A DNA stretch of 64,000 nucleotides from Crotalaria pallida (Eukaryota; Streptophyta; Magnoliopsida; Fabales; Fabaceae). The stretch lies in contig CM075652.1 of NCBI GenBank assembly GCA_037953625.1, forward strand, positions 39,178,501 through 39,242,500. The letters are read 5' to 3'. A program made the position numbers and the translations under genes. Below, piece after piece: positions 54,132-64,000 of this stretch; position 1 is the first letter of the stretch, and every line of letters begins with the position of its first letter. Below the pieces are notes generated by a model. That model did not search any database, had not been told where the DNA came from, and worked only from the letters and a program-made list of their open reading frames with translations.

Positions 54132-55156
54132 TCAGCAAAATTGATCAGAATTGGTAGTAGGGGTATATGACAAACCCAAAAGTAACTTCAGGAAGTTAGA
54201 CATTGAAAAAAAAAAAGAATAAAGACATCTGGCAAAAGTATCCTAAACTTTTGGGACTTGTGACATAATTAAGCCATAAATTTATTATAAATATGTGTGG
54301 AAAATGGGGGTAAAATGTTTACACTTCCAAACTAAATACCTTTCGAAATTTTATCAACATTATATGAGATAGGAGCAATCATAAGCCTCTTCCTTAAAAA
54401 AAAAAAATATATATTCCTCCTCAAAAATGTCATGTCAAACATTTGGAGCTATTGGATATGAGAAAAACATTTTGCACCATTGATTCATGTTATCGTCTAT
54501 AATCATTATTCGTGTTGTCAAAATCTAACCGTTCATCTCCTTAATTATTTTGCCCTCCCATCAGTATGGTTGACTGCATAGGTGAAGTACACCCAAGCAA
54601 TCCAAGCCTCAGCTTCTTCCACAATATGGTGAAAGGAAAAAAACTGAACTCTCTCTCACTAAAAAGAAGCGGGAAATTATTTCTTCTTCTCTTTCTTGCT
54701 TCATCCTTGTGATCAGCCCCTCTTTCTCATTGAAGCATAATCGGTTATATTGTTAGCATAACTGGTTATGTGCCTGTTCTAAGCCTAGAATATTCCAGAT
54801 TTTCCTAGATAACCAGTTATTAACATCCTCCAATAACCGATTATGGAAGGTTCTAGGCATCAAAATCACATGTTTAATTATATTTTCACTATTTTTAATT
54901 ATCTTATTTTATTTCCTTAATGTTTAAGGGATCTGAATTATTAACTTTTATTATTCAATTACTTTTCTTAATATTAAAGTAACCAAAAATTATTTTTATT
55001 ATTATTATTATTATTATTTCTTAACGGTTAAAGAAAAAATATCACCTTCTTACCCTTATTTTTTATTTCTCAATACTTTTAATAACTTCTTAAATGTTTC
55101 TAGAAAATTTTGAAAAATTTATATTTTTCATTTTAAAAATTTAGGATGTTACAATA
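54132..55156 (-). mobile_element. LTR fragment in minus orientation, with polypurine tract beside it
   Basis: On the minus strand, AATTTCAGGGACGAAATTC and AAGTGGTGGAGTAT (right of 55156) precede TGTAACATCC, the start of a Ty3-type LTR running leftwards. Its other end is not visible, so it is truncated. It contains a nested 12+12-bp inverted repeat at 54737-54844. The left limit is uncertain. Confidence 0.6.
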
Positions 55157-56160
55157 CTCCACCACTTGTATATGAATTTCGTCCCTGAAATTCATCTTAT
55201 TCAAGTAGGTGGAGTATGCTTTTTCAAAACTAAAATCTTTTGAAAACTCTTGTAATGATGATTTTGGAATTTGGGGGTAAGGACTCCCGCACTTAGGTCT
55301 TAACCAGATTCTTAACAATCACTTATCAAAATCTTCTTTTTCTTTTCGAGCAATGATTGAGAGACCTACATATGGAGACCTACATGCAAACTTACATACA
55401 AGATTTTGACACTCGTTATTTTTTAAATTAAAATAATAAAATAAAAAAATATAAGAAAGTGTCACAATCTTGTATGTAGGTTTGCATGTAGTTTTCTTTA
55501 AGTAGGTCTCTAAATTTTTTTTTTCATATTTCAAAAGTTGAAGATTTAACAAACTTTACAAGTCTCATCATACTTGTATTAATGATTCAAACCTCAAAAT
55601 TTATACTCTTTTAACGCTTGTTCCTTTTCGGCATAAATGTATAATTATCCTAATCTTGTCTTTTATTTTAGTTATTTCTCCGCACTAAGTCTTTTCAGAT
55701 TTTCAAGGTTTGGTATAATGCTAATTAACGGAGGTATAACACTTCGTTAACCACGTCATCAATTAATAGTGGATCCCTAACGGTCCAAAATAAAAAAAAA
55801 TTAAATTTTTAAGGATTAAAACCGATCAAATAAAAAATAAGCACTAAAACCAAAACTCGATCAACTTTAAAAAATCAAAAACTTAAATAAGCTAAAAAAA
55901 ATAACGACTCGTACATTTTCTCTAACTCAAGAACAAAAATTAAAATTAATATATTTTTTGATGTGCACATAGGTTCTTTTTGCATATATGCACAAAGCTG
56001 AACACTAATCCCTTTTTAACAAAAAAATTATCATTGATGCAAATTTTTTCTCTCCAATAATTTTTTTTCCATATACATCATGATAGGTATCAAATATCTG
56101 AAATCATTCTTAAAAAATTTAAGTATCAATAAATTGTACTGAACCTATTTGGTATTTAAA

Positions 56161-56205
<45 letters not shown>

Positions 56206-56430
56206 AAGAGAGAGAGATGCTTGATCGGTATCAAATACGAGACATACCATTAGACTAGACTTTATATTATCTTTTCAAAGTAATTTTTGAAATACATGTA
56301 TATAACAAATAAAAATAATAATTGATCGATAAGGATAGATATACATAATATCAAATACAATGTTAAAAACTTGATATACAAATATTTTTTAATATACAAA
56401 TATTAAAACTCTATAATTATGTTGTAATAT
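55157..56430. other. Non-coding stretch, probably decayed retroelement and intergenic
   Basis: The first 80 bp on the minus strand are the 3' internal end of the element whose LTR lies to the left. A short inverted repeat of ACCTACATGCAAAC/TTTGCATGTAG (55377 and 55484) is present. An (AT)n(AG)n tract lies at 56166-56218. Confidence 0.45.
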
Positions 56431-56879
56431 GGCTTAAATATCAAAATGGTCCCTGTAAATTTTGACTCCTTTGAAATTAGTCCCTATAAAAAATATTGGT
56501 TTTGGTGCTTGCATTTACTAAAACATTTTGGTTTTGGTCCCTCCCGTTAAACTTTGGTCGCCATAATTATGTTGTTAGTTTGTTTTGGTCCATTTGTTAT
56601 TAGATTTCATAGGTTTTAGTCTCTCTATTGTCACGGTTTTCGAATTGGTTCTCTTACGTAACTGAAGTTGTTTTTTTACCTTTGAGAATTAATGCAAGAA
56701 TATTATCCTTAATTGTTTATAGAATGTAAATACATCCCGTATTCAGTGTTGTCCATCTATATTTATTAGGAGAGACCAAACCAAAACGTTTTGTAAACGT
56801 AGGAATCAAAATCATTTTTTTTGTAGGAACCAATTTCAAAGGGATCAATATTTACAGGAACCATGTTGTTATTTAAGCC
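56431..56879. mobile_element. MITE-like inverted-repeat element, copy 2
   Basis: GGCTTAAATATCAAAATGGT at the left is mirrored by ACCATGTTGTTATTTAAGCC at the right, with GGTCCCT-type interior like the element at 17-519. Non-coding. Confidence 0.7.
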
Positions 56880-57738
56880 CTTTATTATGTGAATTATACC
56901 ATCTATTTTCATAGATTGAAGAATAATTCAATGGATTTAAGTGGTTGGTTGTTTATAAGTTCTAAATTTCCTAGTTAAATATAAAACAAAACGCATAATC
57001 AATATTCAATATTATCATAAATTTTGCAATGAAAATTTTAAGTGTTCCCTCCATTTTTATATATATACTAGTAATTTTACCCGTGCGATGCACGGGTTTA
57101 ATTTTTTTTTTTAAATTTGATTATAGATTTTGGAAATATGTCTTTTTAAATAATAAGTTAATATGAACTTTTTATAAAAATGATTTACATGTATTTAAAA
57201 ATAAATAGTCATAAACATTAACCTTTGAATCTGGTTTCAGCTACCAACTTCTTCATTAATAAAAATTAACTAATAATGTATCCACTATGCGATTTATAAT
57301 TTTAATTAACAACATAATTTCTTATATTAAAAAAAAATCCAACTCATTTTGATTTTTGTTTTATTTAATTCATCATTCCAAATGCATTTTGTTAGTAATT
57401 CGTTTTGCAAGTCCAAATGCAGCTATTTTTTTACCATATATATCATCATCATCATTATTATTATTACACCTGTCCCAAAATATAAGACTTGTTTTCACAC
57501 TTTTAATTAATTCGTGTTTATATGATTGGAACTTTCAAATTACTTGCTTGTATTAGAACTTCATAATTGTAAATAAGTATATTGTCTAAAGTATAAAATA
57601 ACACATCATTATTTTTCACAATTTAAATTGCAACGTATTGTATAAATTTTTGGATTTTTTTAAATTTGAATTCATGGCTGAGTAAATATTTGATTGTATT
57701 AAGCTAAATCATTATACCAAATTATAGCTCATCTTTAA
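56880..57738. other. Non-coding AT-rich stretch
   Basis: No gene seen. It includes the Helitron-like end at 57068-57097 and, at 57734-57738, the left TTTAA target-site copy of the solo LTR. Confidence 0.5.
57068..57097 (-). mobile_element. Helitron-like 3' terminus
   Basis: On the minus strand, an 8-bp hairpin (ACCCGTGC/GCACGGGT around ATC, 57097-57079) is followed after 7 nt by CTAG (57071-57068) and then T. That is the layout of plant Helitron 3' ends. No 5' TC end was found, so the element's extent is unknown. Confidence 0.5.
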
Positions 57739-58166
57739 TGTAACACCCCTAATTTTCGTCTCCCGAATAATAGGAAATTAATAATAAAAATTTTTATTAT
57801 TAATTTATAGAAATTTTCCAAGTTTATATTTTGTATTTAATTAGCCTTAAAAATAAAAATAAGTTGAAATATTTTTATAGGGAAAATAAATGCAAAATAT
57901 AAGGATATTGCATTTTGGTCCCTGAATGAGGACTTAAAGGTAATATTAAAAAGGTTCTTGGAGGGAAAGATTTAAAATTATTAATTTTTGAATTTTGTAC
58001 TAATCTAACCGGTTAGTAATGCCCTGTAACCGGTTAGACGATGAACCCAGAAACTGGGTTAGTGGATTTTGATGAGTAATCGCTTGATTAATCACGAATT
58101 CGCCACGATTACAGCCTTGGATTAGTGGAGAACCACGCGTCGCCTTGCATGCAACCCTAATTTGTC

Positions 58167-58174
58167 TATAAATA
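58167..58174 (+). promoter_or_regulatory. TATA box of the solo LTR
   Basis: TATAAATA, 428 bp into the LTR. It predicts transcription starting near 58195-58205. Confidence 0.6.
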
Positions 58175-58451
58175 GATGAATTTCTGAAGAATGGAGGGTT
58201 AATGCAACTGATTTCATGCTGAGTGAGTGAATTAGGGTTCCATTTTCGTCCAGAGAAATTCTTTCTTGTTTCTGAGAGTGAGACTGAGAGCCATACACCA
58301 TTGCAAAGCTTACATCTTGAGCTTTGTAAAGACACCAAGTTTGTGAGTTGAGGGTTCGTGTGGAAGGAGAAATCAACTTGGGAAGTTGGAAGTTGAAGTC
58401 TGAGTTCTTGGTCATTCCTGTTCTGGAAGCTGGATTCCAGCCTTGATTTTG

Positions 58452-60194
58452 GTAAGTGTAGTTCACCATTAAGTCTCAAACCTCTTTGATTCTCTAGTGC
58501 ATGTTACCTATTTTGAGTCCTAACTGTTTTCCCCAATTTCTTTGGCCATTTGCTATGTCAAAACTTCTGGTCTTTGGACCCTGTTGGTGGAATTCGTGGC
58601 TGAGAACAGAACCTTGAGTTTGTGAGAAATCTGTGGAGTTTTCTTCTAGTTCTGTGTCAATCTCCATCAAAATCAGTCTTAAGGTATGGGAGAAGTCTAC
58701 CTTATACTAGATTTAGACTAAAATTCAAGTGATTTAGGATTTGAGTTAACAAAACTCAAAAAGGGCATTATGTGCAATATGGCACAAAGGCTTGGAGGCC
58801 AAAGTTTTGCTCACTGTGGTTTTGAGCAACTTTATATTGATGCATGCATAGTATATGGAAGCTAAATTCTGGATTTGAATGCCTATTATAAGTTTTGTTG
58901 TATTAAATTGTGTTTATGTGAATTTTCATGCAATTTGATATCATAAACTTGATGCATGCAAGTTGAATGTGTTTCTGGGTATAAACATGTTTATCTTAAG
59001 GCATATGAACTCTGTGAATATTGAGATTTGGTTAGATTTGAGAAAAGAAGAAAATGAATTGTTAAAACTCTTGTTTTAATGGACTGACTGCATAATCTAA
59101 CCGGTTACTCGATATTCGTAACCAGTTAGACACTGCAGAATTTCAAAGAAAAGTCAGTTCATTTATCAGTTCTGAAATTTTAGTGGTTTCTGCTCAAATC
59201 TATGCTTTAATCTCATTATACCTGATCTGAACATGAGTTGTTATAATGTCAAGGTTCAGATTTGAAAGATTAGAATTATTGCCTTAAGTTAATGAAATAA
59301 TTTCAAGAGGAAATTATGTTCATTGGAAAGTGAAAAGTGATTTAGACCTTTGAATGATAAAACTGTAATTGTTGAGGCATAAAACAATGTTTAACCTGTT
59401 TATGGATTGGGTAGCAAATTCAAGAAAGAGGGTTTTTCTGAATTTCAATGGTAAACAGTTCAGGTCTGTAATTCTAACCGGTTAGCCTGAGACTGTAACC
59501 GGTTAGTACCTGAATCTGAAAAATAAAAAGTTAAGTTTTTGAATACCATTGACTTTGTTTTACCTAATCTAAGTTTAAGGGCATGTTTTGAGAAAATTCA
59601 AAGGAGAATTTTATGCCAAAGTGTATGCCTCAAATAAATCATTCAAAAGGGAATTGGAATATTTCTAAATCACATTAATTAATGTAAAGATAAAACCAAC
59701 CCTGATATTTGTGCATCCATATAGACTGGAAATCTGGTTGGTAGGAACGTTTATCATATTCTGGGAATATGAGGAGGGTACTCCGGGAGTACCAAATTAT
59801 AACCTACTTGATGACACATTATAGATATGTGGCCAGTGTCCGGGACCTGGTTTTTATGCGTTCTGGGAACGTATGCGTTCTGGGAATGTGGTGCACACTC
59901 CGGGAGTGATGCTTATTATCCAAGTATGGTTCGACATTATGTTCTGGGAACAAATGTCGGTGTTCCGGGAACACAAGGGTGTATTGGATGGGCGTCCAAG
60001 ATGGACTTTTAGAGGCCTCAGTTGTGGATAGAAAACCATACATCATGCCACTTGCATTATAAGAGTTATAATGTTGAAAACTGGTGTGCTCATATGTATT
60101 TGCATTATGATATGTCCATGATATACTTGTGATTGTAATTTTAGTCTTTATCAATTATGTATATGTGTATACTTACTCCCTGTGCCCTGTTTAG
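58452..60194 (+). other. Putative leader intron inside the solo LTR
   Basis: A strong donor, TTTTG|GTAAGTG at 58452, and a pyrimidine-rich acceptor, CCCTGTTTAG at 60194, lie between the TATA box and the ORF. Splicing would remove 1743 nt with the hairpin array and bring the ORF start to 4 nt after the junction. The LTR at 27052-29776 has the same layout (28068-29577). Inferred from sequence only. Confidence 0.4.
59755..59974 (+). repeat. Array of eight hairpins with a YGG triloop
   Basis: Hairpins centred on C-TGG-G or C-CGG-G with different, fully paired stems: CATATTC/GAATATG (59755-59771), GGTACTC/GAGTACC (59777-59793), CCAG.GTC/GACCTGG (59833-59850), ATGCGTTC/GAACGTAT (59856-59874), a G-U-containing copy (59874-59890), GCACACTC/GAGTGaTGC (59893-59912), CGACATTaTGTTC/GAACAAATGTCG (59932-59959) and GTGTTC/GAACAC (59960-59974). 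Loop and closing pair are fixed and the stems vary with compensation. Confidence 0.85.
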
Positions 60195-60197
60195 GTG

Positions 60198-60671
60198 ATG
60201 GCCAGATACCTAGCTTGCATCGAGATACGCCCTATCCCTAGCGGTATATGGACGTATGAGGAGCATCGTGCCACTTTTGAGGGGGAGGTTGAGATCACTC
60301 TCTACCACCCTAACCCTCTGGTGCGAGTGCGACCTCGTCGATTTAGGATTCCCTTAGTCTACACTATTCATGTTCCACCTTTTTATACATATAGAGAACC
60401 ACCCCCGACTCGACCTATGCGTTGTTTTCATAGTTTTCGTTTTAGAGGTGCCACTCGTTCCCATCCTTCCTCCCATAGAGTTGTCACTGAGGAGACTCCT
60501 TCTCCTGGTCCGACTGACTTGGATAGGACTGCTTCTGCAGACCTTAGACCCAGTGGTGGGGTCTCTACACAGTCGGGCGAGGTCGAGGAGGACCCTGTGG
60601 AGGATGAGAGCGAGGAGGAGGTGCATGTTGAGCCGACTATTTCTGCTAGAGGTGGACCCGCTGGTTCATAG
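60198..60671 (+). CDS. Conserved LTR-embedded ORF, YHPNP family, copy B (157 aa)
   Basis: ATG follows TTTAGGTG. The protein includes RYLACIEIRPIPSGIW, FEGEVEITLYHPNPL, RPRRFRIP, HVPPFYTY and PPPTRP, and an acidic C terminus (EEDPVEDESEEE). It is homologous over its whole length to the ORF at 18998-19468. Identity is about 70% over the first 100 residues, and many codons differ only at the third base. No signal peptide, membrane segment or known catalytic motif is visible. It lies between the hairpin array and the (TA)n run of a solo LTR. In a full element, it would lie upstream of gag. Function unknown. Confidence 0.6.
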   Translation: MARYLACIEIRPIPSGIWTYEEHRATFEGEVEITLYHPNPLVRVRPRRFRIPLVYTIHVPPFYTYREPPPTRPMRCFHSFRFRGATRSHPSSHRVVTEETPSPGPTDLDRTASADLRPSGGVSTQSGEVEEDPVEDESEEEVHVEPTISARGGPAGS

Positions 60672-60927
60672 GAGCTTGCATAGCATAGATGTTTTGGATC
60701 CTAGATCCTAGGGATAGAGCTGTGGAGGATCTGAGGAGCTGCTGAGGACACGGATGACTTGCTCTGGGACTTCTATTTTGGATTTTGTTATATATATTGT
60801 ATATATCTGAGAGGTCTTAGAGTGAGCTTTTATTTTATGCAGCTGGTCTGTATATGTTTCATCAAAACTTGCTATCTCGACTTTTTATCACTTGTTACTG
60901 ACTGTACTGATGGGGTTTATATTATGA

Positions 60928-60930
<3 letters not shown>

Positions 60931-60958
<28 letters not shown>
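60931..60958. repeat. (TA)n run downstream of LTR ORF copy B
   Basis: ATGACTTATATATATA and onward, in the same position and local context as 19773-19799. Confidence 0.85.
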
Positions 60959-60962
<4 letters not shown>

Positions 60963-61336
60963 TTTCTTTACCTCAGCAGTGCCCCATAAGTATTACTTTT
61001 ACTTCCGCGAACTCTGATTTCTATTGAGAAAGGATTCGGCGATAAGTTTATGCTTTATATATTCAAATTCAACTCGAGAGGCAAATAGTATGTTTTAATA
61101 TTAACTATGAAGAGTATTTTCTATAGTTAAGGAAATGTTATCTCGAGAGCTTTTTCGAAACTAAGATGTTGTTAAGCCGAACTTTCAAAAATGATTTATG
61201 TTCAAAAAAGTTTATGAATGAGCAAGTATTAGTTCTAAAAAGGAGAAAAATTTTCTAGCCCAAATTTTGATAGCAAGTATTCAATTATTTGGAAATATTA
61301 ATTATTTTCAAGTTAAAAAGAGAGCGTCACATTTAA

Positions 61337-62135
61337 TACTTATATATCCATTTTTCCGTTGTACCCAAAATTTATTATTCATAATGATGTTCTGTTTAAA
61401 TGTTTAATACCAATTTGCCTATATTATGACTTGTTTGTATTAAAATTTCTGAAATTACAACATTCTATTCGTTTTTTTTGCTGGTTAATTATCATATATA
61501 TATGACGGGTCGTTTAGGCATTATATATTTTTTATGTCAATATTTGATTCAAATTATTTCCTTTTGAAAAGATCATTAATAACCCATGCAAATTGTAATA
61601 ATATCGAAATGCAAATTGTATGTTTGCGGGCAATTTTTATATTTATGTGTAATCCAAATTGTACTAATAAAAATTTACTAAAAATAACTTAAGATAAATA
61701 TTTATTCCCGCGCGATGCACAAACAAACAAATTTGGAGGGAAAAACAAGGATGAAAGAGGGAAAATGAAAATGAAAAAAATACCCTCAACTTCTCCTATT
61801 TTATAATATGTTGATGACAAGTGGACCCCTTACACATGTCTCAATAAATTGCTTGCTTAGCTCTCTTGGCTCTCACTCCGTCCAAAACACCATTATACCA
61901 TTATGCCAATCCCCCCCTCCCCCCCAAAAAAAACCCTTAACCCACTCAATTTTTTCCAATTTGATTTTGAAAATGTCCCACGTGTCTCACGTGTTCAAAG
62001 AAAACAAATAAAGAAAAGTGATGTTCTCTCTCTCTTTCATTCTCTTTCTTCTCTCTCTGCACTACACCAAAAATCTAAACAAAAAACAGCCACTAAACAA
62101 AAAACAGCCACAACAACACCTTTGCAACGAATGTC
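61337..62135. other. Non-coding stretch left of the Copia LTR
   Basis: AT-rich, then a CT-rich TCTCTCTCTTTC section (62021-62060) that resembles a plant 5' leader but is not followed by a coding exon. CCCGCGCGATGCAC at 61708 resembles a degraded Helitron hairpin. Confidence 0.4.
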
Positions 62136-62682
62136 TGTTAGATATTTATCTAATTTATGAGCCTACATATATCATTGATTATGTATTATATGCTATCATA
62201 AAGATTTAGGCCTATTAAAGTGATCTTTTAAGGCTTAATGTATTGGGATTGATGACTTCTTATTTGGTATGGATTTAATAATGTGTAGATACCCAAGTCT
62301 TATTTCTATATTGTTGATGGTCCGAAATAGAAATAAGAAAGTTCAATAGTTATAACCCTTCACGAAAGGCTATGAACTTATTATAAATAGGTTATGGTCC
62401 CCAAGTCATATGTATCCAATTCCCTTCTCTAACATTCCATCATTAGAAAGGATCCAGAGCAATTGTGCATGATGACTTGGAAGACCAACCAACCTTCATA
62501 TTCTTCCATGGATATGGATTTCGATACAAGATGAAGGACAAGTGCTTAAGTTCATCAGATCCTTCATGAATATATACAGGTACGCTTCCGCTTCATTCCT
62601 TCTTGATGATTTGACATGAATGTGTCTTGGTTAGATAATATGTTTTTATCTCTTTAGTATATATGCCATCAATTTTCCAACA
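62136..62682 (+). mobile_element. Copia-type LTR (547 bp)
   Basis: TGTTAGATATTTATC...TTTTCCAACA, followed by a primer-binding site. TATA box TATAAATA at 62382-62389. No gag follows in the next kilobase, so the element is truncated or non-autonomous. Confidence 0.8.
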
Positions 62683-62684
62683 AG

Positions 62685-62696
62685 TGGTATCAGAGC
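62685..62696 (+). promoter_or_regulatory. Primer-binding site after the Copia LTR
   Basis: TGGTATCAGAGC, two bases after the LTR end. Initiator tRNA-Met type. Confidence 0.9.
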
Positions 62697-63189
62697 CAGG
62701 TTTCATGTTGAACCATTAAGATAAAAATTTCAATACATTCATGTGATGAATGAGTTGCACGTTGTCTTCTTGAAAATATGGTTATTCATTCTTATATAAA
62801 GATTCATTTTGCCGCATGTGTATTGTTTTCATTTTTTTTTGCTTTTGGAAATTGGAATCATATTATGCAGAATTATGTTTGTCTCACATGTTTGATACAG
62901 TTGTAAACATGCATGTGATTATAATCTTTGTCAATCTAATTTTCTCATGGGAGAATTTGTTATAATTTTGAGAGGTCATTGTAACGTCACAGTTGTACCT
63001 TTTAACCTTTAGACATTGATGCCAAGTTAGCACTAATAGAAGTTAGCACTAATAGACTTGTCTTGCTTCAACTCTTTTCTTGAACACAGTATCAAATGAC
63101 TTCTAATGAAATCATTTGTCGATTGAAAATGTAGCTAAATTTAACTGAATTGTGTTCAAGCATTTTATAGCCAAGTACTCAGTAAAAGT

Positions 63190-64000
63190 ATTTAGATAAC
63201 TCTATTTTTTCACATTACCCTTTAAATCCCTTTAGGTTTAAATATTCATTTACTACCAATGGGTTTCAAACCTTTAGGTAAAGAACAAGATCCTAAATGT
63301 CATTGTCATTCATGGTCTTAATCTCTTCATTCATTGCACTAATCCATTTGTGAGAGTTAAAACTTTGCATGGCTCAAAGGAAGTTGATTAAATCATCCTT
63401 CATCACCTTAATGTCAACCTTTTGTTCTTAACGAAATACAATATAGTCATCGACAAGTGCATTTCTTCTCTCACTCATAAATTTACATAATAGCATTACT
63501 CGAGGTTTTAAGGTAGTTGAGTTTGACCTCAAGGATCAATCTATTGATTTTGAACGAGGAGTTAGTCAATATTGCCCAATTCTGGATTTGTTATTTAAAC
63601 ATAGCCAAAATTACAAACTTTATCATTATTAATAATAAATGTAGGAAGAGAAACTAAATAAATTCCTCGTCGAAAGCAATATTTTTAACCTTATCTCCCC
63701 CTTCAAACTCAACATCTTAAAATTTCAAGAATTTTCTGTCTCGAAGAACCTAATAGTGGGATCATAAAACATTAGCTCTCAACTATAATCAGAATATCCA
63801 ATAAAGTAGTAGCTCATTGTTTCTTTTCATTTGTCCTAAAAGACCTTACCTTAACTGGACAACCACAATTGTGAAAATACTTCACGCTAGCCTTTGATGT
63901 CCATAATTCATAACGGTGTTTGCTACTACTTTAATTGGAACTTCAGTTTCGTTTCTCAATAAACATCATTCATAATGGGGTTACACTAATTTGCATTTTG
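63190..64000 (-). pseudogene. Decayed Copia pol remnant (integrase C-terminal region and start of reverse transcriptase)
   Basis: Minus-strand translation gives HKWISAMNEEIKTMNDND near 63340, the usual entry to the Copia reverse transcriptase. Upstream come DDYIVF and ALVDD, and near 63850 YFIGYSDY- and YDPT-like fragments of the region after integrase. Frameshifts and stops are numerous. It runs off the right edge of the window and lies opposite to the LTR at 62136. Confidence 0.7.

Larger units (their letters stand above)
57739..61331 (+). mobile_element. Solo Ty3-type LTR, 3593 bp, with TSD TTTAA
   Basis: TGTAACACCCC...GCGTCACA, flanked by TTTAA at 57734-57738 and 61332-61336, so it is a clean solo LTR left by recombination between the two LTRs of one element. 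Features in order: three pairs of TAACCGGTTA palindromes, TATA box (58167-58174), donor-like TTTTG|GTAAGTG (58451/58452), YGG-hairpin array (59755-59974), acceptor-like TTTAG|GTGATG (60194), the ORF 60198-60671 and (TA)n. Confidence 0.92.

Noticed and set aside
58000..58479. 159-aa and 115-aa ORFs on the minus strand
   Set aside because: They oppose the promoter and leader of a plus-strand LTR with a TATA box at 58167 and show no recognisable motif.

Overview
This window is plant nuclear DNA, most likely from a legume. It is AT-rich, its genes are spliced, and most of it is nested LTR retrotransposons. The family guess rests on two inverted-repeat elements with GGCTTAAATA termini and GGTCCCT subterminal repeats, a type I associate with legume genomes. 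It is an inference, not a species call. I found no rRNA, tRNA, organellar insert or CRISPR array.

Two host genes can be reconstructed, both on the minus strand. (1) A BREVIS RADIX-like gene (3070..1408) has three recognisable exons but only one BRX domain. (2) A complete 13-exon NIPA-family (NIPA8-type) magnesium transporter gene (46541..41871) is predicted to encode 443 aa. One intron carries a 5'-truncated RTE-type LINE with a 9-bp target-site duplication.

Layout: 1-4.6 kb, MITE-like element, BRX-like gene and a GAA tract. 4.7-7.4 kb, 5' part of a decayed Ty3/Tat-type element. 8.9-9.2 kb, short TIR element with TSD. 9.45-20.2 kb, a stack of Ty3-type LTRs, one up to 6.2 kb long, with one inverted LTR piece and four successive LTR 3' ends. 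20.2-23.07 kb, chromovirus-like gag-pol with two stops, cut off in RNase H. 23.06-29.78 kb, a non-coding LARD-like element fused to that pol. 29.8-40.0 kb, a Tat-type LTR split by a young full-length Sirevirus-like Copia element (30179..39633, TSD ACGCT, LTRs differing at seven positions by my count). 41.1-47.4 kb, LINE fragment and the NIPA8-type gene. 49.4-55.2 kb, further LTR pieces. 56.4-57.1 kb, second MITE-like copy and a Helitron-like end. 57739..61331, a 3.6-kb solo LTR with TSD TTTAA. 62.1-64 kb, a Copia LTR and an antisense Copia pol remnant.

The most unusual signal lies inside the long Ty3-type LTRs. Several carry an ORF of about 120-157 codons beginning at a splice-acceptor-like TAG/CAG. 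Two copies (18998..19468 and 60198..60671) keep their protein sequence while synonymous sites drift. Upstream of that point sit arrays of short hairpins whose stems change in compensating ways: eight hairpins with a YGG triloop at 59755..59974, and eleven with a TGACCT core at 28660..29288. Good GTAAG donors lie further upstream, so the arrays may sit in a leader intron. Separately, palindromes (CTCGAG in the Sirevirus, TAACCGGTTA in the solo LTR) recur in pairs about 20 bp apart. I do not recognise the ORFs or the hairpin arrays as a described system. Everything said about their role is inference.
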